In this document: in pieces, positions 23,270 to 32,686 of the stretch
Position numbering within the stretch: the first letter of the stretch is position 1
How the letters are laid out: each line of letters starts with the position of its first letter
The notes under the pieces: generated by a model
What the model was told of the DNA's origin: nothing
The model's database searches: none
What the model saw: the letters and a program-made list of their open reading frames with translations, nothing else
Position numbers and translations under genes: made by a program
Assembly (NCBI GenBank): GCA_020637555.1
Contig: JACKKF010000005.1
Span: forward strand, 310,001 to 374,000
Direction: 5' to 3'
Length of the DNA stretch: 64,000 bases
Source of the DNA: Rhodobacter sp.
GTDB taxonomy: Bacteria; Pseudomonadota; Alphaproteobacteria; Rhodobacterales; Rhodobacteraceae

Positions 23270-24667
23270 ATGATTGCGCTCGACGGGTATCGCGGCCTCA
23301 GGGTCGGTGTTCTGGGGTTGGGCCGTTCGGGCCTGGCGACCTGCGCGGCGCTGGGTGCGGGCGGGGCCGAGGTCTGCGCCTGGGACGACAGCCCCGAGGG
23401 ACGCGCCAAGGCCGAAGCGGCGGGTTTTTCCGCCGTGGATCTGACCCGGCAAGGCGCGGTCGAGGGGCTTGACGCGCTCATCACCTCGCCCGGGATCCCG
23501 CATCTCTATCCGGCCCCGCACCCGGTCATCGCCGCCGCGACGGCGGCGGCTGTGCCGGTGGACAATGACATCGGGCTGTTCTTTCAGGCCCTGTCCGGGC
23601 TCGAGGATGCGCCGAAGGTCGTCTGCGTCACGGGATCGAACGGCAAGTCGACGACCACCGCGCTCATCACCCACCTGCTGACCCAGGCCGGCCGCCCGGC
23701 GGTCATGGCGGGCAATATCGGCACCGGCGTCCTGTCCGTGGACCTGCCCGGCGAGGACGGGGTCGTCGTGCTGGAACTCAGCAGCTATCAGACCGACCTG
23801 GCGCGCCGCCTGGCGCCCGATGTCGCGGTCTTTACCAATCTCAGCCCCGATCATCTGGATCGGCACGGCGGCATGGGCGGCTATTTCGCAGCCAAGCGGC
23901 GGCTTTTCACCGAGGGCGCCCCCGCGCGCGCCGTGATTGGCGTGGACGAGGCCGAGGGGCGGTATCTGGCGATGCAACTGGGCGAGCGGGCGGATGACTT
24001 GCGGGTGATCCGCGTGTCCTCGGGGCAGAAATTGCAGGCGCAGGGCTGGTCGGTGTTCGCGCGCAAGGGATTCCTGTCGGAATGGCGCGGCGGGCGTCAG
24101 GTGGCGTCGATCGACCTGCGGCCGATGGCGGGGCTGCCGGGCGCGCACAACCATCAGAACGCCTGCGCCGCCTATGCCACGGTGCGCGCACTGGGCCTGG
24201 CACCGCGTCAGATCGAGGCCGGGCTTGCCAGCTTCACGGGCCTGCCCCATCGCAGCCAGTTGATCGGCGAACGGGATGGGGTGCGGTTCGTCAACGATTC
24301 CAAGGCGACGAATGTCGATTCGGCGGCCAAGGCGTTGCAAGCGTTCCCGAAATTGCGCTGGATCGCCGGCGGGCTCGGCAAGGAGGGCGGCATTTCGGCG
24401 CTGACCCCCTTCCTGGGCGCGGTCAGCAAGGCCTATCTGATCGGCCATTCGGCGCGGGACTTCGCGTTGCAACTGGGGCAGACGCCCTATGAGATCTGCG
24501 AAACGATGGATCACGCGGTCGCCCGCGCCGCCCAGGAGGCCCAGCCCGGCGAGGTGGTGCTGCTCGCGCCGGCGGCGGCTTCGTTCGATCAGTATCCCAA
24601 CTTTGAAAAACGGGGCGACCATTTCGCCGCGCTGGTGCGCGACCTGATCGGTGACAGTGCCGTTTGA
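23270..24667 (+). CDS. murD: UDP-N-acetylmuramoyl-L-alanine--D-glutamate ligase
   Basis: MurD adds D-glutamate to UDP-MurNAc-L-Ala in the cytoplasm, using ATP. The 465-residue protein has an N-terminal GLGRSGLATCAAL nucleotide-like fold, the ATP loop VTGSNGKSTTT (120-130), the SPDHLDRHGG stretch and a C-terminal domain with NDSKATNVDSAAKAL. It opens the cell-wall and division cluster. murE, murF and mraY, which usually precede murD, are absent; a tRNA gene lies there instead. Confidence 0.96.
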   Translation: MIALDGYRGLRVGVLGLGRSGLATCAALGAGGAEVCAWDDSPEGRAKAEAAGFSAVDLTRQGAVEGLDALITSPGIPHLYPAPHPVIAAATAAAVPVDNDIGLFFQALSGLEDAPKVVCVTGSNGKSTTTALITHLLTQAGRPAVMAGNIGTGVLSVDLPGEDGVVVLELSSYQTDLARRLAPDVAVFTNLSPDHLDRHGGMGGYFAAKRRLFTEGAPARAVIGVDEAEGRYLAMQLGERADDLRVIRVSSGQKLQAQGWSVFARKGFLSEWRGGRQVASIDLRPMAGLPGAHNHQNACAAYATVRALGLAPRQIEAGLASFTGLPHRSQLIGERDGVRFVNDSKATNVDSAAKALQAFPKLRWIAGGLGKEGGISALTPFLGAVSKAYLIGHSARDFALQLGQTPYEICETMDHAVARAAQEAQPGEVVLLAPAAASFDQYPNFEKRGDHFAALVRDLIGDSAV

Positions 24668-24775
24668 GGGCGCCCGGCGACGGATTGACGATACGGGGTG
24701 ACACGGCAGGTCCTGCACTTGTGCAAGACCTTGCGAGCGGGTAAGCGGGGCCGTCATCACAAGGGAGGGGCGGTC

Positions 24776-25681
24776 ATGGCACGCGACGCCGAAAGCGCAC
24801 GGGCGCAAGACGGTGACAGCCGCACCGGGTTTCTGCTGGCGCTGGCGGCCTATCTGATCTGGGGCGCGCTGCCCCTGTATCTGCATCTGCTGAACGGCGT
24901 GCCCCTGCTGGAGGTTCTGGCGCACCGGGTGTTCTGGTCCGTGCCGGTCGCACTGCTGGTTCTGGTCGCGCTGGGGCGCACGCAGGATCTGCGCCGGGCG
25001 ATCACCTCGCCGCGGATGCTGGCGATGGCGGGGCTGACGGCGTCGCTGGTGTCGGTCAACTGGGGCATCTATCTGTATGCGATCCAGTCGAACCGGGTCA
25101 TCGACGCTGCGCTGGGCTATTACGTCAATCCGCTGTTTTCGGTCTTTCTGGGGGCTCTGTTCCTGCGCGAACGGTTGACCGCGCCGCAATGGGCCTCGGT
25201 CGCGCTGGCGGCGGTCGCGGTCGCGATCCTGACATGGGAGGCCGGATCGCTACCGTTGCTGTCCCTGGGGCTGACGGTGACCTGGGGCTTCTACGCCTTG
25301 TTCAAGCGCGCCCTGCCGATCGGTCCGAACCAGGGCTTCACGCTGGAGGTGCTGCTGCTCCTGCCCCTGGCGACGGGCTATCTGGGATGGCTCTGGTCGC
25401 AGGGGCGGCTGGCGTTCGGGCATACCGGGGCCGGCGACGCGGTGCTGATGATCGGGGCGGGCGTGATCACGGCGGTGCCCCTGATGCTCTATGCGAACGG
25501 GGCCAAACGGCTGCGCCTGACGACCATTGCGCTGATGCAATACATCGCGCCGACCTTTGTGTTCCTGTGCGCGGTTCTGGCCTTTGACGAGCCGTTCGAG
25601 GGCGCCAAGCGGATCGCGTTTCCGCTGATCTGGGCTGCATTGGCCCTGTATTCCGCCGATCTGATGCGCCGCCGGCGCTGA
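24776..25681 (+). CDS. rarD: RarD-type EamA family transporter
   Basis: The 301-residue protein has ten likely membrane helices and RarD marks such as AAYLIWGALPLYLHLL (22-37), VNWGIYLYAIQSNRVIDAAL and YYVNPLF. The substrate of RarD proteins is unknown. The start at 24776 has a strong GGGAGG site; an upstream ATG at 24698 was rejected. It sits between murD and ftsW, two genes normally adjacent, with about 100 bases on each side. A link with cell wall synthesis is not shown. Confidence 0.9.
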   Translation: MARDAESARAQDGDSRTGFLLALAAYLIWGALPLYLHLLNGVPLLEVLAHRVFWSVPVALLVLVALGRTQDLRRAITSPRMLAMAGLTASLVSVNWGIYLYAIQSNRVIDAALGYYVNPLFSVFLGALFLRERLTAPQWASVALAAVAVAILTWEAGSLPLLSLGLTVTWGFYALFKRALPIGPNQGFTLEVLLLLPLATGYLGWLWSQGRLAFGHTGAGDAVLMIGAGVITAVPLMLYANGAKRLRLTTIALMQYIAPTFVFLCAVLAFDEPFEGAKRIAFPLIWAALALYSADLMRRRR

Positions 25682-25779
25682 GCGGCGCGCAAACTTCTGG
25701 CCTTGCGGGCGCATTCCCGCTATCTTGGGGGCGAGACCCGGAAAACGGGCCATGTCGAGGCAGAACGAGCACAATACCC

Positions 25780-26946
25780 ATGACGGAAATGGTTCATGGC
25801 ACCATCCCCGCGCAACGCGGGGAGCCGGTGTTGTCGCGATGGTGGCGGACGGTTGATCGCTGGACGATCTCCTCGGTTCTGCTGCTGGTCGGTGTCGGGC
25901 TTCTGCTGGCGCTGGCGTCCTCGCCGCCCCTGGCGTCGCGCAATCACATGCCGGCGTTCTACTATTTCGAACGCCACACCGCCTATGCGATGCTGTCGGT
26001 CACGGTCATGCTGTTCGTGTCGATGCGGTCGCCCGAGACGATCCGGCGCTGGGCCGTGCTGGGGTTCGGCGTGGGTTTCCTGACGTTGCTGGCCCTGCCG
26101 GTGATCGGCACCGATTTCGGCAAGGGCGCAACGCGTTGGCTGAGCCTGGGGTTCACCAGCATCCAGCCGTCCGAGTTCGTCAAACCCTGCCTGGCGGTGA
26201 CGGCGGGCTGGCTGATGGCGGCGGGGCAGGATCTGAACGGGCCGCCCGGAAAGCTGCTGTCGCTGGGCGTGACGCTGGCAACGGTGGCCCTGCTGGTGAT
26301 CCAGCCCGATTTCGGCCAGTCGGTTCTGGTGCTGTTCGGCTGGGGGGCAATGTATTTCGTCGCCGGGGCGCCGGTCCTTCTGATCATCGGGCTGGCGGGC
26401 ACGGCGGTGGCCGGCGGTTTCGTGGCCTATGGCGCCTCGGAGCATTTCGCCCGGCGGATCGATGCCTTCCTGTCGCCCGAACTCGATGCGCGCTCGCAGC
26501 TGGGCTATGCGACCTCGGCCATCCAGGAGGGCGGGCTGTTCGGGCTGGGCGTGGGCGAGGGGCAGGTGAAATGGCAGTTGCCCGATGCACACACCGATTT
26601 CGTGATTGCCGTCGCGGCCGAGGAATACGGCTTTATCCTCGTGGCCTTCATCCTGATGCTCTATGCGGTCATCTGCCTGCGGGCGCTGTCGCGCCTGTCG
26701 CGCGAACGCGATCCCTTCATCCGGCTGGCGGGAACCGGGCTGGTCGCGATGGTCTCGGCGCAGGCGATGATCAACATCGGCGTGGCGGCGCGGTTGCTGC
26801 CGGCCAAGGGGATGACGCTGCCCTTCATCAGCCAGGGCGGGTCCTCGCTGCTGGCAATGGGCCTGATGGTCGGTATGCTGCTGGCCTTGACGCGCTCGCG
26901 TCCGCAGGGTGAAATCGGCGAACTCTTGCACTCACGGGGGCGGTAA
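25780..26946 (+). CDS. ftsW: FtsW, SEDS-family septal peptidoglycan polymerase
   Basis: FtsW polymerises lipid II at the division septum together with the class b PBP FtsI. The 388-residue protein has ten membrane helices and SEDS marks GATRWLSLGFTSIQPSEF, PDFGQSVLVL, DAHTDFVIAVAAEEYGF and LPFISQGGSSLLAMG. It overlaps murG by one base (TAATG). Confidence 0.95.
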   Translation: MTEMVHGTIPAQRGEPVLSRWWRTVDRWTISSVLLLVGVGLLLALASSPPLASRNHMPAFYYFERHTAYAMLSVTVMLFVSMRSPETIRRWAVLGFGVGFLTLLALPVIGTDFGKGATRWLSLGFTSIQPSEFVKPCLAVTAGWLMAAGQDLNGPPGKLLSLGVTLATVALLVIQPDFGQSVLVLFGWGAMYFVAGAPVLLIIGLAGTAVAGGFVAYGASEHFARRIDAFLSPELDARSQLGYATSAIQEGGLFGLGVGEGQVKWQLPDAHTDFVIAVAAEEYGFILVAFILMLYAVICLRALSRLSRERDPFIRLAGTGLVAMVSAQAMINIGVAARLLPAKGMTLPFISQGGSSLLAMGLMVGMLLALTRSRPQGEIGELLHSRGR

Positions 26947-28058
26947 TGGCTTCGAACGCACGCAAACCTCCGCTGGCGGTGATCGCCGCCGGGGGGACGG
27001 GCGGGCACATGTTCCCGGCGCAGGCGCTGGCCGAGGACATGCTGGCACGCGGCTGGCGGGTGGTGTTGTCCACGGACGCCCGCGGCGCGCGCTATGCCGG
27101 CGGGTTCCCCCAGGCCGTCACGCGCCGCGTCGTCGGGTCGGCCACCTTTGCGCGCGGCGGTGCGCTGGCGAAACTGGCGGTGCCGTTCCGCATCCTGGGC
27201 GGCACGGTCAAGGCGGTTGTCCAGATGGCGATGGACCGCCCGGCGGTGGTGGCGGGGTTCGGCGGCTACCCGTCGATCCCGGCGCTCGGTGCGGCCTGGG
27301 TGCTGCGCATTCCGCGGCTGATCCATGAACAGAACGGTGTGCTCGGTCGCGTGAACGAAGTGTTCGCGCGGCGCGTCTCGGCCGTGGCCTGCGGCACCTG
27401 GCCGACCGCGTTGCCCGCGGGCGTGGACGGGGTGCATATCGGCAATCCGGTGCGCGCGGCGGTGCGCGAACGCGCGGCGTCGCCCTATATCGCGCCGGGC
27501 GACTACCCGATGAGCGTGGTCATCATCGGCGGATCGCAGGGCGCGCGCGTGTTGTCCGAGGTGGTGCCGGCGGCGCTGGCCGCGCTGCCGGACGGGGTGC
27601 GCCAGCACCTGCGCGTCGCCCAGCAGGCCCGCCCCGAGGATCTGGAGCGCGTCATTGCAACCTATGAGGCGGCAGGCATACCGGCCGAGGTCGCGCCCTT
27701 CTTTGACGACATTCCGCGCCGCTTTTCCGAGGCCCAGCTGGTGATCGCGCGGGCCGGGGCCTCGACCGTGGCGGATCTGACGGTGATCGGCCGCCCCGCG
27801 ATCCTGGTGCCCTATGCGGCGGCGCTGCGAGACGAGCAGACCGCGAACGCGCGCGGCCTGGTCGAGGCCGAGGCGGCCGTGCTGATCCCCGAGCGCGCGT
27901 TCACCCCCGAGGCGCTGGCGGAAACGGTCGGCGCGATCCTGACGAACCCCGAAGCCGCGACCCGCATGGCCCTGGCCGCGACCGGGCTGGGCATTCCCGA
28001 TGCCGCCGCACGGCTGGCCGACCTGGCCGAACGTCTGGCGGGACCTCCGACACACTGA
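26946..28058 (+). CDS. murG: MurG, UDP-GlcNAc:lipid I N-acetylglucosaminyltransferase
   Basis: MurG converts lipid I to lipid II on the inner face of the membrane. The 370-residue protein has the N-terminal IAAGGTGGHMFPAQALAE loop, GFGGYPSIPALGA, the HEQNGVLGRVN motif and the donor-binding IIGGSQGARVLSE. It starts within the stop of ftsW and is followed after seven bases by murC. Confidence 0.96.
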   Translation: MASNARKPPLAVIAAGGTGGHMFPAQALAEDMLARGWRVVLSTDARGARYAGGFPQAVTRRVVGSATFARGGALAKLAVPFRILGGTVKAVVQMAMDRPAVVAGFGGYPSIPALGAAWVLRIPRLIHEQNGVLGRVNEVFARRVSAVACGTWPTALPAGVDGVHIGNPVRAAVRERAASPYIAPGDYPMSVVIIGGSQGARVLSEVVPAALAALPDGVRQHLRVAQQARPEDLERVIATYEAAGIPAEVAPFFDDIPRRFSEAQLVIARAGASTVADLTVIGRPAILVPYAAALRDEQTANARGLVEAEAAVLIPERAFTPEALAETVGAILTNPEAATRMALAATGLGIPDAAARLADLAERLAGPPTH

Positions 28059-28065
28059 GACATCC

Positions 28066-29469
28066 ATGACGCGCACGCTGCTTCCCCCGGGCCTGGGCCC
28101 GATCCATTTCATCGGCATCGGCGGAATCGGCATGTCCGGCATCGCGGAAATGCTGCTGGACGCGGGGTTCACGGTTCAGGGCTCGGATGCCAGGGGGTCG
28201 GCGATCACCGAGCGGCTGGCCGGGCTGGGCGCCACCGTTCATGTGGGCCATGCCGCGGGCCATGTCACGGGCGCGGCGGTGGTCGTCGCCTCGACGGCGA
28301 TCAAGGCCGCGAACCCCGAAATGGCCGAGGCCCGGCGCCTGGGCCTGCCGGTGGTGCGCCGGGTCGAGATGCTGGCGGAACTGATGCGTCTGCGCCGCAC
28401 GGTCTCGATCGCGGGAACGCATGGCAAGACCACGACGACAACGCTGATGGCCGCGATGCTGGAAGCCGGCGGCTTTGACCCGGGGGTGGTGAACGGCGGC
28501 ATCATCCATGCCTATGGATCGAATGCCAAGGCCGGCGCGGGCGACTGGATGGTGGTCGAGGCCGACGAAAGCGACGGTTCGTTCAACCTGATGCCCACCC
28601 ATATCGCTGTGGTCACCAACATCGACCCTGAACATATGGACCATTGGGGCAGTTTCGACGCCCTCAGGGACGGGTTCCGGCGCTTTGTCCAGGGCGTGCC
28701 GTTTTACGGGCTGGTGGTTCTGTGCACCGATCACCCCGAAGTCGCCGCACTGGCAGGGCAGGTGCACGACCGCCCCGTGGTGACCTTTGGCTTTGCCGAG
28801 GGGGCAAATATCCGGGCCGAAGGTCTGACGTATGAAAACGGCAAGGCTTGCTTCGATATTTCGGTGAACTGGCGTGGGAAATGTCGAAAAATTGACAGTC
28901 TGACGCTTCCCATGCCGGGCGAGCACAATGTCTCGAACGCGCTGTCGGCGGTCGCCGTGGGGGTGCATCTGGGCATGACCGATGACCGGATCCGGGCCGC
29001 GCTGGCCGGGTTTCAGGGGGTCGGGCGCCGCTTTACCCGCGTTGGCACGGTGAACGGCGTCACCATCATCGACGATTACGGCCACCACCCGGTCGAGATC
29101 GCCGCGGTCATCAAGGCCGCGCGGCAGGCGCTGGGCGGGCAGGGGCGGGTGATTGCCGTGCATCAACCGCACCGCTACACGCGCCTGGCTTCGTTGTTCG
29201 ATCAGTTCGCGACCTGTTTCCAGGGCGCCGACGTGGTGGCCATCGCCGAGGTCTATGCGGCGGGCGAGGACCCGATTGCGGGGATCGACCGCGATCATCT
29301 GGTCGCGGCGATCACGGCGGCCGGGCACCCCTCGGCCCATGCGCTGACACGCGAAGAGGACCTGGCGGCCCTGGTGCGGGCCGAGGCAAGGGCGGGTGAC
29401 ATGGTGGTTTGCCTGGGGGCGGGGACGATCTCGGCCTGGGCGCAGGGATTGCCGGCGCGATTGGGGTGA
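28066..29469 (+). CDS. murC: UDP-N-acetylmuramate--L-alanine ligase
   Basis: MurC adds the first L-alanine to UDP-MurNAc. The 467-residue protein starts MTRTLLPPGLGPIHFIGIGG and has the ATP loop GTHGKTTT (117-124), NIDPEHMDHWG, and DDYGHHPVEIAAV in the C-terminal domain. The upstream ATG at 28000 lies inside murG and was rejected. A hairpin repeat element separates it from murB. Confidence 0.96.
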   Translation: MTRTLLPPGLGPIHFIGIGGIGMSGIAEMLLDAGFTVQGSDARGSAITERLAGLGATVHVGHAAGHVTGAAVVVASTAIKAANPEMAEARRLGLPVVRRVEMLAELMRLRRTVSIAGTHGKTTTTTLMAAMLEAGGFDPGVVNGGIIHAYGSNAKAGAGDWMVVEADESDGSFNLMPTHIAVVTNIDPEHMDHWGSFDALRDGFRRFVQGVPFYGLVVLCTDHPEVAALAGQVHDRPVVTFGFAEGANIRAEGLTYENGKACFDISVNWRGKCRKIDSLTLPMPGEHNVSNALSAVAVGVHLGMTDDRIRAALAGFQGVGRRFTRVGTVNGVTIIDDYGHHPVEIAAVIKAARQALGGQGRVIAVHQPHRYTRLASLFDQFATCFQGADVVAIAEVYAAGEDPIAGIDRDHLVAAITAAGHPSAHALTREEDLAALVRAEARAGDMVVCLGAGTISAWAQGLPARLG

Positions 29470-29472
29470 GGG

Positions 29473-29558
29473 AGCGGCGGGGGCTGCCGCCCCCGCACCC
29501 CCGCTTCAAGGGGTCCACGGACCCCTTGAAAATCCCCGTGCGTATTGGGGACAAGATG
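29473..29558. repeat. Intergenic hairpin element copy 5 (between murC and murB)
   Basis: A perfect 8-bp hairpin GCGGGGGC/GCCCCCGC (29477-29484 / 29489-29496) is followed by a 12-bp inverted repeat TTCAAGGGGTCC/GGACCCCTTGAA (29505-29516 / 29519-29530) and a core variant GCGTATTGGGGACAAGATG (29540-29558). Bases 29473-29513 match the reverse complement of 8900-8940 exactly. In the second hairpin, GGGGGG has become GGGGTCC with matching changes on the other arm, so pairing is kept. Unlike most copies it lies between two genes read in the same direction. Confidence 0.85.
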
Positions 29559-29569
29559 AAAGGGCCGGG

Positions 29570-30508
29570 ATGGCGCGGGTTGAGGACATCGTGGTGCGCG
29601 GCACGCTGACGGCGGATCGGCCGCTGGACGGGTTGACCTGGTTGCGTGTGGGCGGGCCGGCGGACTGGTTGTTCCAGCCGGCGGACGAGGCCGACCTGGC
29701 GGCATTCCTGGCCGCGCTGGATCCGGATGTCGCGGTGTTCCCCATGGGGGTGGGGTCCAATCTGATCGTGCGCGACGGCGGGATACGGGCGGTCGTGATC
29801 CGGCTGGGACGGGGGTTCAACGGGATCGCGATTGACGGCGCGTGCGTCACCGCAGGCGCCGCGGCGCTGGACGCGCATGTCGCGCGCAAGGCGGCCGAGG
29901 CCGGGCGCGATCTGACCTTTCTGCGCACCATTCCCGGCAGTATCGGCGGCGCGGTCCGGATGAATGCCGGCTGTTATGGCCAGTATGTCGCTGACCGGTT
30001 GCGGTCGGTGCGGGTGGTGACCCGCAGCGGTGACGTGCGCGTGCTGTCCGCCGCCGATCTGGCCCTGCGGTATCGGCAATCCGATCTGCCCGATGGCTGG
30101 GTGATCACCGGGGCCACCTTTGACGCGCCCGCGGGTGACCCGGCCGAACTGACCGCACGCATGGACGAGCAGCTGGCCAAGCGCGATGCGACCCAGCCGA
30201 CCAGGGACCGCACCGCCGGCTCGACCTTTCGCAACCCGGCCGGGTTTTCCAGCACCGGGCGCGCCGACGACACGCATGAGATGAAAGCCTGGGCGTTGAT
30301 CGATGCGGCCGGAATGCGCGGTGCGCGTGTGGGTGGCGCGCAGATGTCGCCCATGCACGCGAATTTCATGGTCAACACCGGTGGCGCGACCGCGGCGGAT
30401 CTCGAGTCCCTGGGCGAAGAGGTGCGAAAAAGGGTGTTCCAAAACAGCGGGATTTCGCTAGAATGGGAGATCATGCGCGTCGGTGACTCGACCGCGGCGC
30501 AGGACTGA
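29570..30508 (+). CDS. murB: UDP-N-acetylenolpyruvoylglucosamine reductase
   Basis: MurB is a flavoenzyme that reduces UDP-GlcNAc-enolpyruvate to UDP-MurNAc with NADPH. The 312-residue protein has the FAD-binding TWLRVGGPADWLFQP, GVGSNLIVRDGG, TIPGSIGGAVRMNAGCYG and the AGSTFRNP region with the catalytic Ser. It is the type I form with a long C-terminal part. The start at 29570 (MARVEDIV) lies just after the repeat element. A GGGCCGGG stretch is the only ribosome-site candidate. Confidence 0.94.
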   Translation: MARVEDIVVRGTLTADRPLDGLTWLRVGGPADWLFQPADEADLAAFLAALDPDVAVFPMGVGSNLIVRDGGIRAVVIRLGRGFNGIAIDGACVTAGAAALDAHVARKAAEAGRDLTFLRTIPGSIGGAVRMNAGCYGQYVADRLRSVRVVTRSGDVRVLSAADLALRYRQSDLPDGWVITGATFDAPAGDPAELTARMDEQLAKRDATQPTRDRTAGSTFRNPAGFSSTGRADDTHEMKAWALIDAAGMRGARVGGAQMSPMHANFMVNTGGATAADLESLGEEVRKRVFQNSGISLEWEIMRVGDSTAAQD

Positions 30509-30590
30509 GCGGGGCAAACCCGCCCCCCGGGCAAACCGGGATTTTAACAAGACAGGGGCACAAAGCCCCGATGAGGCAGAGTTGGTGGGC

Positions 30591-31505
30591 ATGTCGAGCA
30601 GGGCAGCCCCCACAGTGGCGGTTTTGATGGGTGGCATCTCGGCGGAACGCGAGGTGTCCCTGTCCACCGGGCGCATGTGCGCCGCCGCGCTGCGGGAGGC
30701 CGGTTACACGGTGATCGAGGTCGATGCCGGCCGCGACCTGGCACAGCGCCTGGCTGCGCTGAAGCCGGATGTCGCCTTCAACGCGCTGCATGGCCGTTGG
30801 GGCGAGGATGGCTGCGTTCAGGGTGTGCTGGAGTGGCTGGGCATTCCCTATACCCATTCGGGCGTCCTGTCCTCGGCTCTGGCCATGGACAAGGAGCGGA
30901 CCAAGCAGGTCTACCGCGAGGCCGGGTTGCCGGTCGTGCCCAGCCTTCTGGCGGCCAGGTCCGAGGTGCGCGCGCGGCATGTGATGGCGCCGCCCTATGT
31001 GGTGAAGCCCTACAACGAGGGCTCGTCCGTCGGCGTCTGGCTGGTGCAGGCCGAAAACAACGGCCCGCCCGCCCTGGACGACGCCATGCCCGAAACCGTG
31101 ATGGTCGAAGCCTATGTGCCGGGACGGGAACTGACCGCCAGCGTGCTCGGCGACCGTGCGCTGACGGTGACCGACATCCTGACCGAGGGCTGGTATGACT
31201 ATGATGCCAAATACAAGGCCGGCGGTTCGCGCCATGTGATCCCGGCCCAGATCCCCGACACGATCCGCGATGCCTGCCTGGATTACGCCCTCAGGGCGCA
31301 CAGGGCCCTGGGGTGCCGCGGCCTCAGCCGCACCGATTTCCGCTGGGACGAGGCGCGGGGTCTGGACGGGTTGGTGCTGCTTGAGACCAACACCCAGCCC
31401 GGGATGACGCCGACGTCGCTCAGCCCCGAACAGGCAGCGCATTGCGGGATCGGCTTTCCCGAGCTGTGCCGCTGGCTGGTGGAGGACGCCTCGTGTCTGC
31501 GCTGA
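30591..31505 (+). CDS. ddl: D-alanine--D-alanine ligase
   Basis: Ddl makes the D-Ala-D-Ala dipeptide for peptidoglycan, an ATP-grasp enzyme. The 304-residue protein has VAVLMGGISAEREVSLSTG at the N-terminus, LHGRWGEDGCVQGVLEWL, YVVKPYNEGSSVGVWLV and ETNTQPGMTPTSLSPEQA with metal-binding Glu and Asn. It resembles the short DdlB form found in dcw clusters. The start at 30591 was chosen on homology; its 3' end overlaps ftsQ by 13 bases. Confidence 0.94.
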   Translation: MSSRAAPTVAVLMGGISAEREVSLSTGRMCAAALREAGYTVIEVDAGRDLAQRLAALKPDVAFNALHGRWGEDGCVQGVLEWLGIPYTHSGVLSSALAMDKERTKQVYREAGLPVVPSLLAARSEVRARHVMAPPYVVKPYNEGSSVGVWLVQAENNGPPALDDAMPETVMVEAYVPGRELTASVLGDRALTVTDILTEGWYDYDAKYKAGGSRHVIPAQIPDTIRDACLDYALRAHRALGCRGLSRTDFRWDEARGLDGLVLLETNTQPGMTPTSLSPEQAAHCGIGFPELCRWLVEDASCLR

Positions 31506-32686
31506 CCCGGGATCCGTCGGCGCGGCGGGCGCCGGCTGCCCCCGCCCGCACGCGGGGAACCTGGCACTGGCCCGATCCGGTCGAAGGGATGCCGCCCACC
31601 GTCAGCGCGGGCACGCCGCCTGAATCGGAACTGCCGATCGCCGCGCGCTGGCCGGTCGAGATGCCGGCGCGCGCCTGGCCCCCCATGCCCGAGCCCGAGG
31701 TCGCGCGCCGCCCGGCTGCTGCCCAGCCGCAACCGGAACCGATGCTGCCGCCGGCCGTCGCCTCGGTCGCGGCGATGGACTGGGCGGAAATCCCGGAGCC
31801 GCCTGTCACCCCTGCGCGCACGCCGAACCGCACGCGCGATCCGTCGCCCAGCCGCCTGACCTATCGGCTGAACCGCTTGTGGCTGACACCGACGGTGCGC
31901 CATTTCGTGCGGATCGGCCTGCCGATGCTGCTGATCGCCGGGTTGGCCGGTGGCTGGCTGGCGCGCGAGGACAACCGCGCCCTTCTGACCGGTCTGGTGA
32001 CGCAGGCTCAGGACTGGATCAAGCAACAGCCGATGTTCCAGGTGACCTCGATCGACGTGCAATCGCGCTCGCCCGAGGTGGCCGAAGGGGTCGCGCGCAT
32101 TCTCGGCGTGACCTTTCCGGTTTCGACCTGGGACCTGGATCTGGGGCGGCTGCGCCAGACCGCCGAGGCGCTGGACGCGGTCGAACGGGCCTGGTTGCAG
32201 GTGCGTTCCGGCGGCGTGCTGGAGGTGCGCATCGAAGAGCGCGTGCCGGTCATGATCTGGCGCAACGGGGTCGGGCTGGACCTGATCGACGCGACCGGCC
32301 ACCGCGTCGCGCGGCTGGCCACGCGCGCCGCGCGGGCCGATCTGCCGCTGATCGCGGGCGAGGGTGCGCCCGACGAAATCGCCGAGGCCCGCCTGTTGTG
32401 GGCCGCCGCGGGCCCGCTGCACCCCCGCCTGCGCGGTCTGGTGCGGATCGGACAGCGCCGTTGGGACATGGTGCTGGATCGCGGCCAACGCATTCTCCTG
32501 CCTGCCGAGGGCGCGCTGGGTGCGCTCGAACGGGTCGTCGCGCTGGACAGCGCGCAGCAACTGTTGTCGCGCGATGTCGTGGCCGTGGACATGCGCAATC
32601 CGGCGCGCCCGACCCTGCGCCTGACCGGGGACGCCATGACCGAGCTGACCCGCAATCGTTCCATGCAAACCGGAGCCGTGAACTGA
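31493..32686 (+). CDS. ftsQ: Cell division protein FtsQ
   Basis: FtsQ is a bitopic inner-membrane protein that links the cytoplasmic division machinery to FtsL and FtsB. The GTG start at 31493 has GGAGG eight bases upstream, inside ddl. The 397-residue product has a long, Pro-rich cytoplasmic N-terminus (about 130 residues), a membrane helix near 140-160 (GLPMLLIAGLAGGWLA), a POTRA domain (FQVTSIDVQSRSPEVAEGV) and the FtsQ domain. The stop overlaps the ftsA start (TGATG). Confidence 0.92.
   Translation: MSALTRDPSARRAPAAPARTRGTWHWPDPVEGMPPTVSAGTPPESELPIAARWPVEMPARAWPPMPEPEVARRPAAAQPQPEPMLPPAVASVAAMDWAEIPEPPVTPARTPNRTRDPSPSRLTYRLNRLWLTPTVRHFVRIGLPMLLIAGLAGGWLAREDNRALLTGLVTQAQDWIKQQPMFQVTSIDVQSRSPEVAEGVARILGVTFPVSTWDLDLGRLRQTAEALDAVERAWLQVRSGGVLEVRIEERVPVMIWRNGVGLDLIDATGHRVARLATRAARADLPLIAGEGAPDEIAEARLLWAAAGPLHPRLRGLVRIGQRRWDMVLDRGQRILLPAEGALGALERVVALDSAQQLLSRDVVAVDMRNPARPTLRLTGDAMTELTRNRSMQTGAVN

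Noticed and set aside
30591..31505. The ATP-grasp ligase ddl as a graspetide-type ligase acting on the repeat peptides
   Set aside because: It is a clear D-Ala-D-Ala ligase within the dcw cluster, 19 kb away from the peptides.
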